Assembly: GCA_025677825.1 (NCBI GenBank)
Contig: JAIXMO010000040.1
Location: 124,001-188,000 of the forward strand
Direction of reading: 5' to 3'
Origin: Helicostylum pulchrum
Taxonomy: Eukaryota > Mucoromycota > Mucoromycetes > Mucorales > Mucoraceae
Length of the DNA stretch: 64,000 nucleotides
Shown in pieces: positions 54,325-64,000 of the stretch. Position numbers and translations under genes: made by a program. The notes under the pieces were generated by a model, which worked only from the letters and a program-made list of their open reading frames with translations, did no database searches and was not told the origin of the DNA. How positions within the stretch are numbered: position 1 is the first letter of the stretch; each line of letters opens with the position of its first letter.

Positions 54325-57300
54325 TTACGCGTCACGTTCTTTATTAACTACTTCACATACACTGACCATATTCTTTCCATTTAAGCACTTTAGTTTCTGA
54401 TCCGACAACCAATTCCAATACTCAATTTCCAATAGCTGATACTCTACTCTATTTAGTATTCTAAACGTGGATAGTAATTCGTACCGAATAGCACCTAGCC
54501 TTTCTCTTGAGTAACCTAATTCATCTGCCATATTTCGATGCAATTTATCAAACCAAGTGTACTTCCATTGTTGCGTAGTACCGTTGGCTCTAGCCTCTTG
54601 AAATAACCCATACACACTAGGATCGACATGACCCAACACAGCTCCTTTCTCTGTTACTTTATCCTGTATATCACGTAAATAAACCCCTCTCCAGACCATA
54701 CTTGTATCGTTTTCAGTTTGATGTAGAAGTGATTGGCATCGTCTTGATAGATACACTTGATGTATCATAAACATCATATAGACCACTCCAAACACCAAGA
54801 AAACGATCGACTGAATATATCCGCTCTTCTTCTTTTTTTTATTATCTTGTACATTATCTTTCGGGGGCACCGGTAACCCATCTGACTTTTTGGCCGCTTG
54901 TTTTATAGGTTGATCGATACTTGTATCCTTTACAATTTCATCTTGTATTACAGGTACCAACGCCTCGATTGTCTCTATCATCCCTTTTGTCGCAGCCTTA
55001 TTCACAATTCCCTTTACAAATATACTCTTGATCCATTTCACACCCATGGAACACGCCAACCTACAACTGGTAGGCGTCTCATACGTAATACAATACTTGA
55101 TACGAGGTATAAACGCATCCGCGTACGGTAAATTCGGCGTCCTTGTCGTCACTAGTATCACATAGCAGAGATACTCATTTTGGCACAATACCTGTTGCGT
55201 TTCAATCACTTGAGTTTCTTTTGCTTTTACCATAGGTGCATTGACCGGCATCACATAACTTACTACTCTTTCCATACATGATTCGTCATTTGGTTTCCAC
55301 TCTGTAAAACTCGGTGGTTCGTATTTTTTAACTTGGTTTAATTGTTTCCAAATCTCAGTATCGTACATTAATTGAAAGAGTTGTTTTGCAGTGATGGGTA
55401 ACACAAGTTCCGATTCGGTTTTATCTAAATGATCTGTGCAATCACATTGAACTCTTTCTTTGGGTTTCGTAATGTGATCAGGCCATGAAGGTGATGGTGA
55501 TACCGTACGTTCCGCAGGCTCCGCAGGTTTGGAAGAGGACGTTGATTTTCTTTTTTTCTTGGATGCGTTGTATACCGCAGTTAACGCACCTTGTGCTGGC
55601 GACCCTCTATGTATTGTGGGTGGTGTCACTGCTTCTTCTTCCTTTACAATAGAAATATTCTCGGTTTCTTCGCTTGAACTATTGGTAGATGAAGACACAG
55701 TTTGCATCGGTTGTTGTTGTGCCTGTACTGTAAGTGGTGTCACGGACGCATACAACGCACTGGATGTAGTAACATGACTGGTAGGCGTCTTTGATTTTTT
55801 GTAAGTTACCTGTCGAACCAAATCGAACAAAGATTGAATATCCACTTTATCATAATTTTCAATCACTGCTTTTAACCTTTCCGATATAAGTTCTGCAGGT
55901 TCTAACCATAGTCCAAAGAAAAAAGGTCGCGTTGATTTTATTTCAATTTCGAGCAACATGTTGTTTGAAAATGCTGTCGTTTCTAATCGAATTGATTTTA
56001 TCTTTTTTAAAGGGATGACAATCTATATCAAATGTGAGTAAAGATATATATATAGTCTTAATATATAAAATAAAATTTACCATGTTGACACAAGTCATTA
56101 ACATACAACTATAGAACCATATACTCTTTTGTGTCACATAAACAGTACCGCTATACCCATAACAAACATGTGGATCTACACGCTCATCATGTGGTTTCCG
56201 ATACAACGAAGCAGAAAAATCTATTGGAGATTACATAAATAAATAAAAGCTACCCTCATCACCATAAATAATAAACTTACATTCAATCACAATTTCATCT
56301 TCAGGAACATTAGCAAACAGCTTTCGTAACTCACGTTGGCCTGCTACTAAATCATCGGTATAATGTGAGAGTGTCGGCGTCGGCGTATCCATTTCCAATT
56401 TATTTGGCCATACGATCAAGGACGCTGCACAAGACGACGACGCCGATGCCGACTTTTGGCTAGGACTGTTTGATAAGTCCTCTTCTGATGAATTAGAGAG
56501 CGCGTTGATACCTGTACTAAGCCATGGTACACCCCAAGAGTACAATTGATTTGAAACGGGGTTACTATCCTGCTGCATAGTGACCTGTGGTATATTATCT
56601 GTTGTGTTCTCTCCTTCTCGTATCAGCAGTGCTGTTAGTGAAGAACTAGTGGTTGAAACAACTGGTGTTAATGAGCCTTCGCCATTTGGACTAGGTAAAG
56701 GAGAACTTGACATGGCGACTAAAGAAGGCGAAGACGAAACATTATTTACCATTAACGGAGATAAAAGTACTTGTGGTGAATTTAACACTGCCGGTGATGG
56801 ATCTTGATGCTGCATATTGTATTCGATCGATTTTAACCACTGTTGCATTTCTTCTTCGTTTTCAGCTTGTAAATAGTACGAACATTTAGGGTGGACTACT
56901 TCAAAGCAAAATCTTCGATCGCTACCAGTAGTTATACGAGTGACAGCCCTCTTTATGGATATTCGGTGGTCTAATGTAATACATCCCTTTTCTTTATTGA
57001 TTGTGGTTACTGTACATGTGCCAAACCATCCTTGTTGTAAAAAAAACCATTTTCGAGACCAAGGAGGTCGAGCCGATTTACCAGTGATCATAATCCTACT
57101 ACTTAAATAGCCTTGTTTATTTTCCAATTTTTTTGGTTGCGTTATATCGTCATCCTTTATCGCTGCTGTTGCTGCTGTTGCTGCTGTTGCTGCTGTTGCT
57201 GCTGTTGCTGCTGTTGCTGCTGTTGCTGTATCGTCTGAAGTTGTTGTAGTCGGAAATGAATATCGCTTTAAAGAACGATGTGGTTTAACTTGTTCAATAT

Positions 57301-58413
57301 AAACATCTTGTAATTCAGTACACCTACTATTCATTTTGTTTATTTGATACTGACATGTGGCCTTACTCTAATGATATAAATTAGATGACCATCAGACCTA
57401 TCATTTTTTATAGGAAAAAAATACCTCATCCAACCACTGTTTCCAGCCTTGTAATTTTGATTTAGCGGCATTGCAAGCATAAGCTGATTCGTCAATTTCT
57501 TCTATATGAGAACCCAAAGCACCTGAAAAACACTCTACCAAGATATTCTCTAAATTGGCTTTAAATGTAACCAATTTAGCAAAATAATCCGAACTCGTTT
57601 TGACATATAACTTTCTTAACTCGTACATTTGAAAGGCATCTTCTCTTAATGCACTTGCTTCTTTTTGTTTACTAAGTACGTGGTATCGATACAATTGCGT
57701 TTCATACTTGTCCAACATTTTTTCAAATCCTTTTTTACTATCCTACGATCCCAAAAAATGTTAAATTTACTTTTTTTTTTTTTTTTTTGCTCAAAATTTT
57801 AGATGTACCTTGAAACTCTTTAAATCATATTTAATCATTTGTTGTAAAGGATTTAATAGCAAGTCTTCTAAATCAGATGCCTATTATCTATTTTTAATAA
57901 AAAAATATAATTTCATGCGTTTTTTTTCATGTATTTGTGTGTATATGATTTACCATTTTCATACGGTAAGCAATAGTTGACTGTAAAGTTGTTGCAAATT
58001 TATTAATGACATTGCCCGCAATTCTTGAATCTACATGTTGAAAAAAAAAGAGGGCCATTAAGATTGAAAACCAAAATATCGTATGCTTTTTTTTTTCTTT
58101 TTACTAATCAAGGTATCGTCTAAACCGCTGAAAAATGTACGTTTACATAAAGTTGTTGCCAAGTTATTATGCTCTACACACAAAAAAAGGTCAACTAAAA
58201 AAAACACTTGCAAAAAAAGAAGAAGGTCTTACTTATAAAAGCGTCAATATAATTCTTTAGTGCACGTATAAAACCGTCAATCCATTTTTCAAATTGGTCA
58301 ATTTGGTCTTCTAAATGTAATACATTAGCTCTCCAAACGGGAGAGTCAAGTACCACATCTTGTATAGTTAGTATGTTTGTTGGTGAAGAAACAAGCGGTA
58401 CCTCTTGTGACAT
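54325..58413 (-). CDS. BAR-PH-GRAM-VASt sterol-transfer protein, Sip3/Lam type
   Basis: Eight exons give about 1,215 residues. Domains in order are: an N-terminal helical BAR-like region (residues about 1-240, five exons); an Ala/Thr repeat (about 290-312); a PH domain (about 324-425, KQGYLSSRIMITGKSARPPW to QQWLKSIEY); a Ser-rich linker; a GRAM domain (about 600-700, FSASLYRKPHDERV and YGYSGTVYVTQKSIWFY); and a VASt domain (about 840-1010, LPITAKQLFQLMYDTEIWKQ). A single transmembrane helix (IQSIVFLVFGVVYMMFMIHQ) and a lumenal tail follow. This is the Sip3/Lam1/Lam3 architecture. These proteins sit in the ER at contact sites with the plasma membrane and move sterol through the VASt cavity. 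Together with the Drs2-type flippase and the glucosylceramide synthase it adds to the lipid-handling genes here. Confidence 0.92.
57162..57229 (-). repeat. Coding 9-nt repeat (Ala/Thr)
   Basis: Seven or so copies of a GCTGTTGCT-type unit on the plus strand, read on the minus strand as (T-A-A)n between the BAR and PH regions. It is likely polymorphic in length. Confidence 0.85.
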
Positions 58414-59526
58414 TATATATTAAAAAAGATAAAAAAGATATCTAAAAAAAAAGAGGGAGAAACACAAAATTATGCAAAAAAAAAGAGATTATTTTTTCCC
58501 TCCTTCCAATTTGATCATTTTTATACGTTTTGAAACGTTATCCTTATGTCATTGAAAAAGTCACTATGATTTCAGTAGACAAACCTTCCTCTTCTCCCTT
58601 TTTTTTTTGTACAGCATAAACTTTAACCCTTTTTTTTTTACTCGGCCTCTAGTGATATCACTACTTGTTGTTAAACCTAAGAGAGCGTTTAATTACGCCA
58701 CATCTATAATTAGTTATTTATTAGTTTCTTTGTGTAAGATCTCTTCTTCTTTTTTATACATAAAAGACTTGAAAAGTTATATAAAGTTTACTCGGTTTGG
58801 AAATATGTGCGTTTACACATATTTAAAAATATCGGTATGCATGTTTGCTCCTTTGTTTTCATTTTTTTTCTTCGCCACTCTCTATCACTTGTAATAAAAG
58901 AGAATATCTTCTCCATAGTATATAAATCTAAATCACTTATTAAAAAAAAGAAAAAAAGCAGTAATCTAATAGAATCATGGAAATAAACCGTGCACTTTTT
59001 TTTAAAAAAAAACAGTTATCATACTACATATTAATGATTGATAAAAAAACCAAAATAATAACAATGGCTCCAAATGAACCAAAATTATGTTTACTATAGT
59101 ATACTTTATTTATCCGTATCATTTAATTTATATTTTTCGGTTGTTTTGTATTGAAAACTGATCATTCAATCATCACTTTATATGTCTTGTATCACGATCA
59201 CTTCTATTTAAAGTTAAGCTACAGTTATAAAAAAACAATGTACTTAATCAAGTAGATTCTACTTCTTGATATACTACAATACATATTAATTACGATATAC
59301 ACTGATTTATCATTTTTTAAAAAAAAATCTTCCTTGCATCTAGTAAACGGAGTGCATGAACACAAGTTACAAAAAGTAAATTTCTCGTGTTTGGTAGCAT
59401 GTCAAAAATAACAAGACCCGAAGAAAGTCCCACGAGGTTTTAATATGCATACATTAACTTCATTTCCTTTTTCTTTTCAATAAATACCAAAAAAAAAATA
59501 GGAAGATCGTTAAAACAAAACGTTTT

Positions 59527-59750
59527 ACGTCTACAATTACATAAGCCAAAAAATTCGAAAAGCTCAACGGGGAGTTGAACTGTCAGTTCTTATACTGAAT
59601 AACCTTATACAATAATGTAGAAAATAAAATATCAATTGAGAGCATATATACGGCTCTACAAATATATACAAGCACAGGTCTTTATGATAGGATTAATGCA
59701 CACACAAAAACATGAATAAACACTTTAATAATAAAAAAGGATGCGAAAAA
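59527..59750. repeat. Duplicated tRNA-Glu locus, decayed copy
   Basis: The start (ACGTCTACAATTAC), the tRNA T-arm side (TCAACGGGGAGT) and the downstream flank (GAGCAT..CTCTACAA.TATA.ACAA, ATAGGATTAAT.CACACA) follow 63019-63345 in order and orientation. The duplication therefore includes flanks on both sides of the tRNA. Confidence 0.65.
59562..59620 (-). pseudogene. tRNA-Glu remnant
   Basis: TCAACGGGGAGTTGAAC at 59564-59580 corresponds to the acceptor/T-arm of the intact tRNA-Glu, but the anticodon and D arms are no longer recognisable. It is not functional. Confidence 0.55.
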
Positions 59751-60140
59751 AAATGTTACTTAAAAAGGATAAAGATTATAATTTGGAAAGGGTATAAAAA
59801 ACGATACTTGGTAATATTTATCCGATTCAGGATTTAAAAATATTACAAACAGTTTTGGCAATCTTTTGATTATCCGTTGATATACCATTGTTACTGTAAT
59901 GTATGCCGGTAATTGAAAGTCTCTGGTCGAAAGGTATTGACGAAAGAGAATAGTAATAAAATGCAAGATAATTGTAACCTGTTTGATGTAGTTACTGATA
60001 CGTTCGAGATGATGTTTCAAACAAAAAAGATAGAATATTTGTGGGTTGCAGCTGTAGGTTCCTCTTTCTATATTAATGGCTTATTCTGCTTTTATACCAC
60101 AAAAAGCTAATAACCTCCAAAAATATTAAGACGGAAAGAA

Positions 60141-60721
60141 CTAGTGTTTTACTCCAGTCTTCCTCAAACTCACCACATTACTAACAAATTGAATGGGTAA
60201 TTCAAGTACGGCATTCAAATAATTGTTATTAATTACTTCGATATGATCTTCACCCTTATACATTTTTTCAATGGAGTTTATACAAAGAGAGACCGTTGAG
60301 TTGATATCTTTGGGCAAAAGGGAAATAATGTTCTTGAATTCCTTGATACCAACTTTTCCTTCGCCTTCGAGTACACACCAGGCAACTTCTTGTAAAATAC
60401 TTGATGCAACTTTTGCCCCTACTTTATTACTTATATGTCTACAATCTTGTGCCGTGAAAATAGTTACAGGTACGTTTGATAAAGAATGTGTGAATCGAGA
60501 GAATCCCCTACTAAACGAATACCTGGAAGCGTGGTGTAGTTTTGATCTTATTTACTTCAGGTTTACATAAGCCTAGTTCTATCTGTTATGTTAAAGTTCG
60601 CAGTGGTGGGACCCAGCTTGGAAGTCATGAGGAAATTTGAAATTTTTGAACCTATTATCAGCTTGGTAGAGTTATCATTCTTTATCTTTACAATGGCAAC
60701 ATTATCGTATTGAGAGGACAT
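60141..60721 (-). CDS. Small orphan protein, two exons
   Basis: Joining 60721-60567 and 60507-60141 over a 59-nt intron (GTAAAC..TAG) gives 173 residues with no stop. It begins MSSQYDNVAIVKIKND and contains STKLIIGSKISNFL, VTIFTAQDCRHISNKVGAKV, SILQEVAWCVLEGEGKVGIK and KDINSTVSLCINSIEKMY. There is no signal peptide, membrane helix or known motif. The regular alternation of hydrophobic residues argues for a real protein. It sits in a repeat-rich, decayed region, so it may be lineage-specific or belong to a mobile family. I do not recognise it. Confidence 0.5.
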
Positions 60722-61010
60722 TGTCGGTAAAGAGTTTTCAATTTACGACGCTTCTTTTTCAGCATGAGCATCTAGCAAGAGAACATGAGAATAAACCTCC
60801 AGACAGTTCACTAAAATGGCTCGAGAAATAGAACCGGCAAGCAGTTACACAGAAGAAGACTTCATGTATTTCGTTTTGTTCCAAGTCGTGCCCAGAATAT
60901 CAATATGATCTTGATCTAAAGGAAGAAAAGAGTCTAAAGATAACTAATGATTATACGGACTATGCTGTATAATATATTTATGGCTGAAAGGCTTATAATG
61001 CCTACAGCGA

Positions 61011-61085
61011 GGAACGAGGAGCTAGGGTTCGATTCCGGAGAGGGAGCCTAAGAAGCGGCTACCATATCCAAGGAAGGCAGCAGAC
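61011..61085 (+). pseudogene. Fragment of 18S rRNA outside rDNA
   Basis: TAGGGTTCGATTCCGGAGAG is identical to a universally conserved stretch of nuclear 18S rRNA, and the following bases continue it (GGAGCCT.AGAA.CGGCTACCA, then ATCCAAGGAAGGCAGCAG) with about three transitions. The resemblance decays upstream (AACGAGGAGCTAGGG for AACGGGGAATTAGGG) and stops soon after 61085. It is therefore a diverged fragment of about 75 nt inserted in non-ribosomal DNA, not a gene. Confidence 0.88.
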
Positions 61086-61375
61086 AATGCAATTTTTTTA
61101 CTTGTATCGTCATTCTCCGGTGAACATGGTACTATTTTCATTGTTTTTTTTTGGGATTCCTCCTGCATTTCCAAAGTTCTTTTTATTGCCGAGGATAAAG
61201 AAAAGTACGGAAACCAGATTTCATCCTCTTCATTACCGTAACAAACAGGTTTATAACCGAGCAATTGTAGGATACTCGGAGCAGCGTCATTACCCACTAC
61301 AGGATGCTGTAGTTGTTGGAGTACTTCTTTTGAAGAAGGGGAAGGAGACTTTAACTTGGCAGGGAATTACAAGAT
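61086..61375 (-). pseudogene. Coding-like fragment, truncated
   Basis: On the minus strand one frame reads KLKSPSPSSKEVLQQLQHPV, then NDAAPSILQLLGYKPVCYG, NEEDEIWFPYFSLSSAIKRT and KIVPCSPENDDTSKKIAL. This is well-balanced protein-like sequence without an ATG start. Its apparent C-terminus runs into the antisense of the 18S fragment, so the original gene end is lost. The family is not recognised. It is probably a gene fragment joined to the rRNA piece. Confidence 0.4.
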
Positions 61376-63066
61376 AGTAGGCACGAATATCCGGTCCGCA
61401 GATAAAAGAGATCAGTCAGATTCTTGATTGTTCACTAAAATCTTTATAATAAGTTAAAAAGGCAAATCAAAATAATAATCCACCAGTATTACCAATGTGA
61501 CGCAGCAAAAAATGCTCTTTGTACAGTTTTAGATTATCAAGCTTTACTATACAACAACATACATAGCATTTGCGCTTTTGAGAGGTTAGTTACAGCTACT
61601 TTGTGAAACTGGACATCTTCCATTAAAAAAGTTCTAAAAGGTTTAATACTTACATTTTCTCCTTTAGTTTTTCTATATGAACAATTCATAAAAAGTTTAT
61701 GGGCCAATTTACACTGTCGATTAAAAAATTCTGACGTATCACTTGCCTTTGTAGATAGCTGTTACTCTAAGAAGAGCCGTATAAAGGTTTGTGCGAACAT
61801 AAAAAAACAAAACACGAAAGCAAAAAGACAAAAACAAAGTAATAAAGATAAAAAGAAAAGGGACTTGATAAGTAAATATGGGTGATAAAAAGGATGATAA
61901 AATAGGTCTATTTACTCACCATGACGTATATGTTGTGGAAAAATACTTTTATATTTGACACAGAAAAATTAATAAAACTACATACGAGCTGGGCTGTTTA
62001 CGAAGGAGCTGTGACTTTTACAAGGGAACTGGAATGTTCTATACTCACTCTTAACCACTATAATAAAAATATAATTATCTTTTCGTGTTATTGAGTAGGT
62101 TGTTCCTTTTAAAATCAAAAATATACTGCAAACACGCATATAAATGTTAACAAAGAAATGCATTTTGTCGTAGTCTTTCTAAGTATATAATGTACAACTA
62201 CATATTGGAATATATTATTGGAAATATTATTTACGGGAAGCTTAATACAAAAAAAATATTTACGGGAATAAAAGATGATTTCATTACAATTGACAATTAA
62301 TCCGAGCTTGTATAAAATAAGCTATTGTGGCGATACAGAATGTAGTTTTTAGAGATAATAAAATAAGTTCAAAAAAAAAAAGCAGGTTGCCAGTGAGTTT
62401 TCTATTATATCCAGTTTTTAGCAGTGAACGCCATGTCGTTTTTATATTAATAAAAGATATAAATATATAGAGACGAAACAAGAGAGAATAAAATAAAAGA
62501 TAAAATAGAATTTAAAAGATACAATGAAAGATACAATGAAAGATAGTAATAAACTACTTAAGTTTCAAGGAAATCAAAGAGTAATAAAAGAAATACAATA
62601 TTTGTAACTAAAAGATAAATAAGCAAACAACTTAGTATTTTTTGTTTTTAGGGAATGACCAGTTAACGATCCTATGAATTCTGTAAGAGAATTCAGGGTA
62701 ATAAATCTTATTTAAATTAATATGTAAGAGTCGGAAATATCTGGAAGTAAAGTCTGGATAAATAATCAAACCGAAGCTCAAAAAATCGGATTGTAACTGC
62801 TAAAATTGAATAAGCTGTATACTACAAATTATATTTCAATAAAAGAGCACTGTCGTAGTCATAAATTGTAATAGTCACAAACTGATATAAAAATAACAAT
62901 GTTCGAATTAATAAACTCTATCTATCTTTTAATCTTTTAATTATACTTTTGGTTTTATCCTTTAACCCTTATTAACAAAAGAATTATAATCACCAGCCAA
63001 GACACGACAGCACCATAAACGTCTACAATTACGTAAGACAAAAACAAAACAAATCAAAAGATGTAT
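61376..63066. other. Repeat-rich intergenic DNA
   Basis: Contains dispersed repeat copy B (61705-61960) and A-rich simple sequence near 62460-62600, including a doubled GATACAATGAAA at 62517-62540. No gene was recognised. Confidence 0.5.
61705..61960 (+). repeat. Dispersed repeat, copy B
   Basis: This is the counterpart of 682-905. It shares CAATTTACA, GTCGATTAAAAAA, the GAACATAAAA step and the TCTATTTACTCA part that also appears at 51425-51503. Confidence 0.5.
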
Positions 63067-63345
63067 TCCCCAACGGGGAGTCGAACCCCGGCCGTATCGG
63101 TGAAAGCGATAAATCCTAGCCGTTGGACCATTGAGGAGGATATATATATATATTCTAATTTTTAAATTTAATTTGTAAAGAGCTGTTTAAATCACGTGAT
63201 TTGCACGTGGAAGAACGAGGATTGGCTAATTTGTATTTGAGAAATTCTATTTTTGGGAGCATTACACCACTCTACAAGTATAGACAATCATAATAGGATT
63301 AATACACACATAAAAAACACGTATTAAGTCTTTAGCAATAAAACA
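63019..63345. repeat. tRNA-Glu locus, intact member of a duplicated pair
   Basis: Flanks on both sides of the tRNA are repeated in degraded form at 59527-59750. The shared flanks suggest duplication of a tRNA-containing segment rather than retroposition of the tRNA alone. Confidence 0.6.
63067..63137 (-). tRNA. tRNA-Glu (anticodon UUC)
   Basis: On the minus strand the 71-nt sequence begins TCCTCAA and ends TTGGGGA, forming a 7-bp acceptor stem with one U-G pair. The D arm is GGTCCAACGGCTAGGA. The anticodon arm is TATCG-CTTTCAC-CGATA with anticodon TTC, and the T arm is CGGGG-TTCGACT-CCCCG. No intron and no encoded CCA, as expected for a nuclear tRNA. Confidence 0.95.
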
Positions 63346-63647
63346 AGCGCCTTTGCTACAATAATAATGATATTTCAACATTATTATTAGAATAAAATGT
63401 GTTACAATTTTCGCCTTTTTTGCTCCCTAATAAGCTGTAGTTTATACAATATGGTTCAATTTGGGAAACAAACTCATAACGTAGAAATAGGATGATTAAA
63501 ATAACCATTGAAAACCTCACTTTTAGAATCCCTCAAAATTAAATAGAATCATTTAACTAATAGTCAATAACAATGTAATGAGTATTTTATTGATGTCGCG
63601 TTAAAAAAAAATGATGATGTAGTCTGGTTAAACATTTTGACCGTGCT
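63138..63647. other. Intergenic, tRNA flank
   Basis: This is the 5' side of the tRNA-Glu (it is on the minus strand) plus AT-rich DNA. No gene was seen. Confidence 0.4.
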
Positions 63648-64000
63648 TTAAAATGTTTTTTTTTTTGCGGTATCATTCGCATCTTTCAAACAGTTAGTGA
63701 CTTTTTCAGCTAGTGTTACTAGCGATAAATCAACAGATTCATTAAGTTCGTAATCATCTCCAAATAAATTGATGAAATTTTGTAAAGTTTTCATTATCGC
63801 AGTTTGTTTTTGAGGATTAAGTGGAGGGTCCTACTTCAGGTTCCGTTGTAATGTCTAATTGTAGACTCAAAATGATCAAGGCATTAAACACCAAAGTACC
63901 GATAATAAGTTTTCGACTCTTCTCTTCGTATTTATTGACTATTTTGACTTTTTTATATCTATTATTTACATTGGGCATACTACTTTGCATAAACTCGCTT
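63648..64000 (-). pseudogene. ORF at the right edge with one frameshift
   Basis: From the right edge the minus strand reads ...MQSSMPNVNNRYKKVKIVNK and LIIGTLVFNALIILSLQLDI up to ITTEPEV, then meets TAA at 63819-63817. Shifting by one base within the GTAGGACCC stretch (about 63827-63832) keeps the frame open: NPQKQTAIMKTLQNFINLFG, then DDYELNESVDLSLVTLAEKV and TNCLKDANDTAKKK, to a stop at 63650-63648. One extra G would explain it. A hydrophobic helix near LVFNALIILSL suggests a membrane anchor. It may extend beyond the window. The cause could be gene decay or a sequencing error. Confidence 0.5.

Larger units (their letters stand above)
58414..60140. other. Intergenic, with decayed tRNA locus
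   Basis: About 1.7 kb. Plus-strand frames at 58607-58894 and 59913-60110, and a minus-strand frame at 59760-60020, are AT-rich and unconvincing. The segment 59527-59750 is a diverged copy of the tRNA-Glu locus at 63019-63345 (see repeat and pseudogene entries). Confidence 0.5.

Noticed and set aside
58607..58894. Plus-strand frame of 95 codons upstream of the Lam gene
   Set aside because: AT-driven hydrophobic composition, no family, and it lies in the promoter region of the divergent gene.
61022..61297. Minus-strand frame taken as a full 91-residue protein
   Set aside because: Its start is GTG, the frame is open well upstream, and its last 20 or so residues are antisense 18S rRNA; treated as a gene fragment instead.
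1..64000. CRISPR arrays, bacterial operators or Shine-Dalgarno sites
   Set aside because: No regularly spaced repeats of CRISPR type were seen, and the spliced genes show this is a eukaryotic nuclear sequence.

Overview
The window looks like nuclear DNA of an early-diverging, Mucorales-like filamentous fungus. It is AT-rich and most genes carry many short GT..AG introns of about 45-80 nt. The gene set is fungal: Ecl1-type zinc protein, Kre9/Knh1-domain GPI protein, Sso-type syntaxin, Sip3/Lam sterol-transfer protein, ceramide glucosyltransferase and a MAM33/p32 matrix protein. Genus and species cannot be read from the sequence alone. All exon boundaries below were placed by eye from splice motifs and frame continuity.

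Layout. 1-1.2 kb: a broken minus-strand ORF at the left edge and a dispersed repeat. 1.2-14.5 kb: a gene-dense block with a GT2 glycosyltransferase (-), a paxillin-like LIM protein (+), an Sso-type syntaxin (-), a small orphan (-), a TMEM128-like protein (+) and a Drs2-type P4-ATPase (+). 15.0-21.3 kb: four paralogous intronless alpha/beta hydrolases, one with a premature stop, separated by long spacers. This is the most accessory-looking part. 21.6-24.3 kb: MAM33/p32 and ceramide glucosyltransferase. 24.3-37.6 kb: gene-poor, with only a C2-domain protein, an Ecl1-like protein and a Kre9-domain GPI protein.

37.7-48.0 kb: one very large gene of about 23 exons and 2,964 codons. It encodes an ankyrin-repeat/WGR/PARP protein with a complete H-Y-E triad and a C-terminal PBZ-like zinc finger. 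Two RFX-type X-boxes lie upstream. 48.4-58.4 kb: mitochondrial threonyl-tRNA synthetase, a cysteine-rich GPI protein, a protein with a duplicated helical module, a coiled-coil protein and a BAR-PH-GRAM-VASt sterol-transfer protein. 58.4-64 kb: repeat-rich and decayed sequence with a tRNA-Glu, a duplicated tRNA-locus remnant, a fragment of 18S rRNA outside rDNA, one small orphan gene and a frameshifted ORF at the right edge.

Functional links are loose, as usual in fungal chromosomes. Several genes concern membrane lipids and traffic: P4 flippase, ceramide glucosyltransferase, Lam sterol transporter and syntaxin. The best candidates for unusual biology are the ankyrin-WGR-PARP-PBZ protein with its X-box promoter, and the hydrolase array, which may have been acquired from bacteria.
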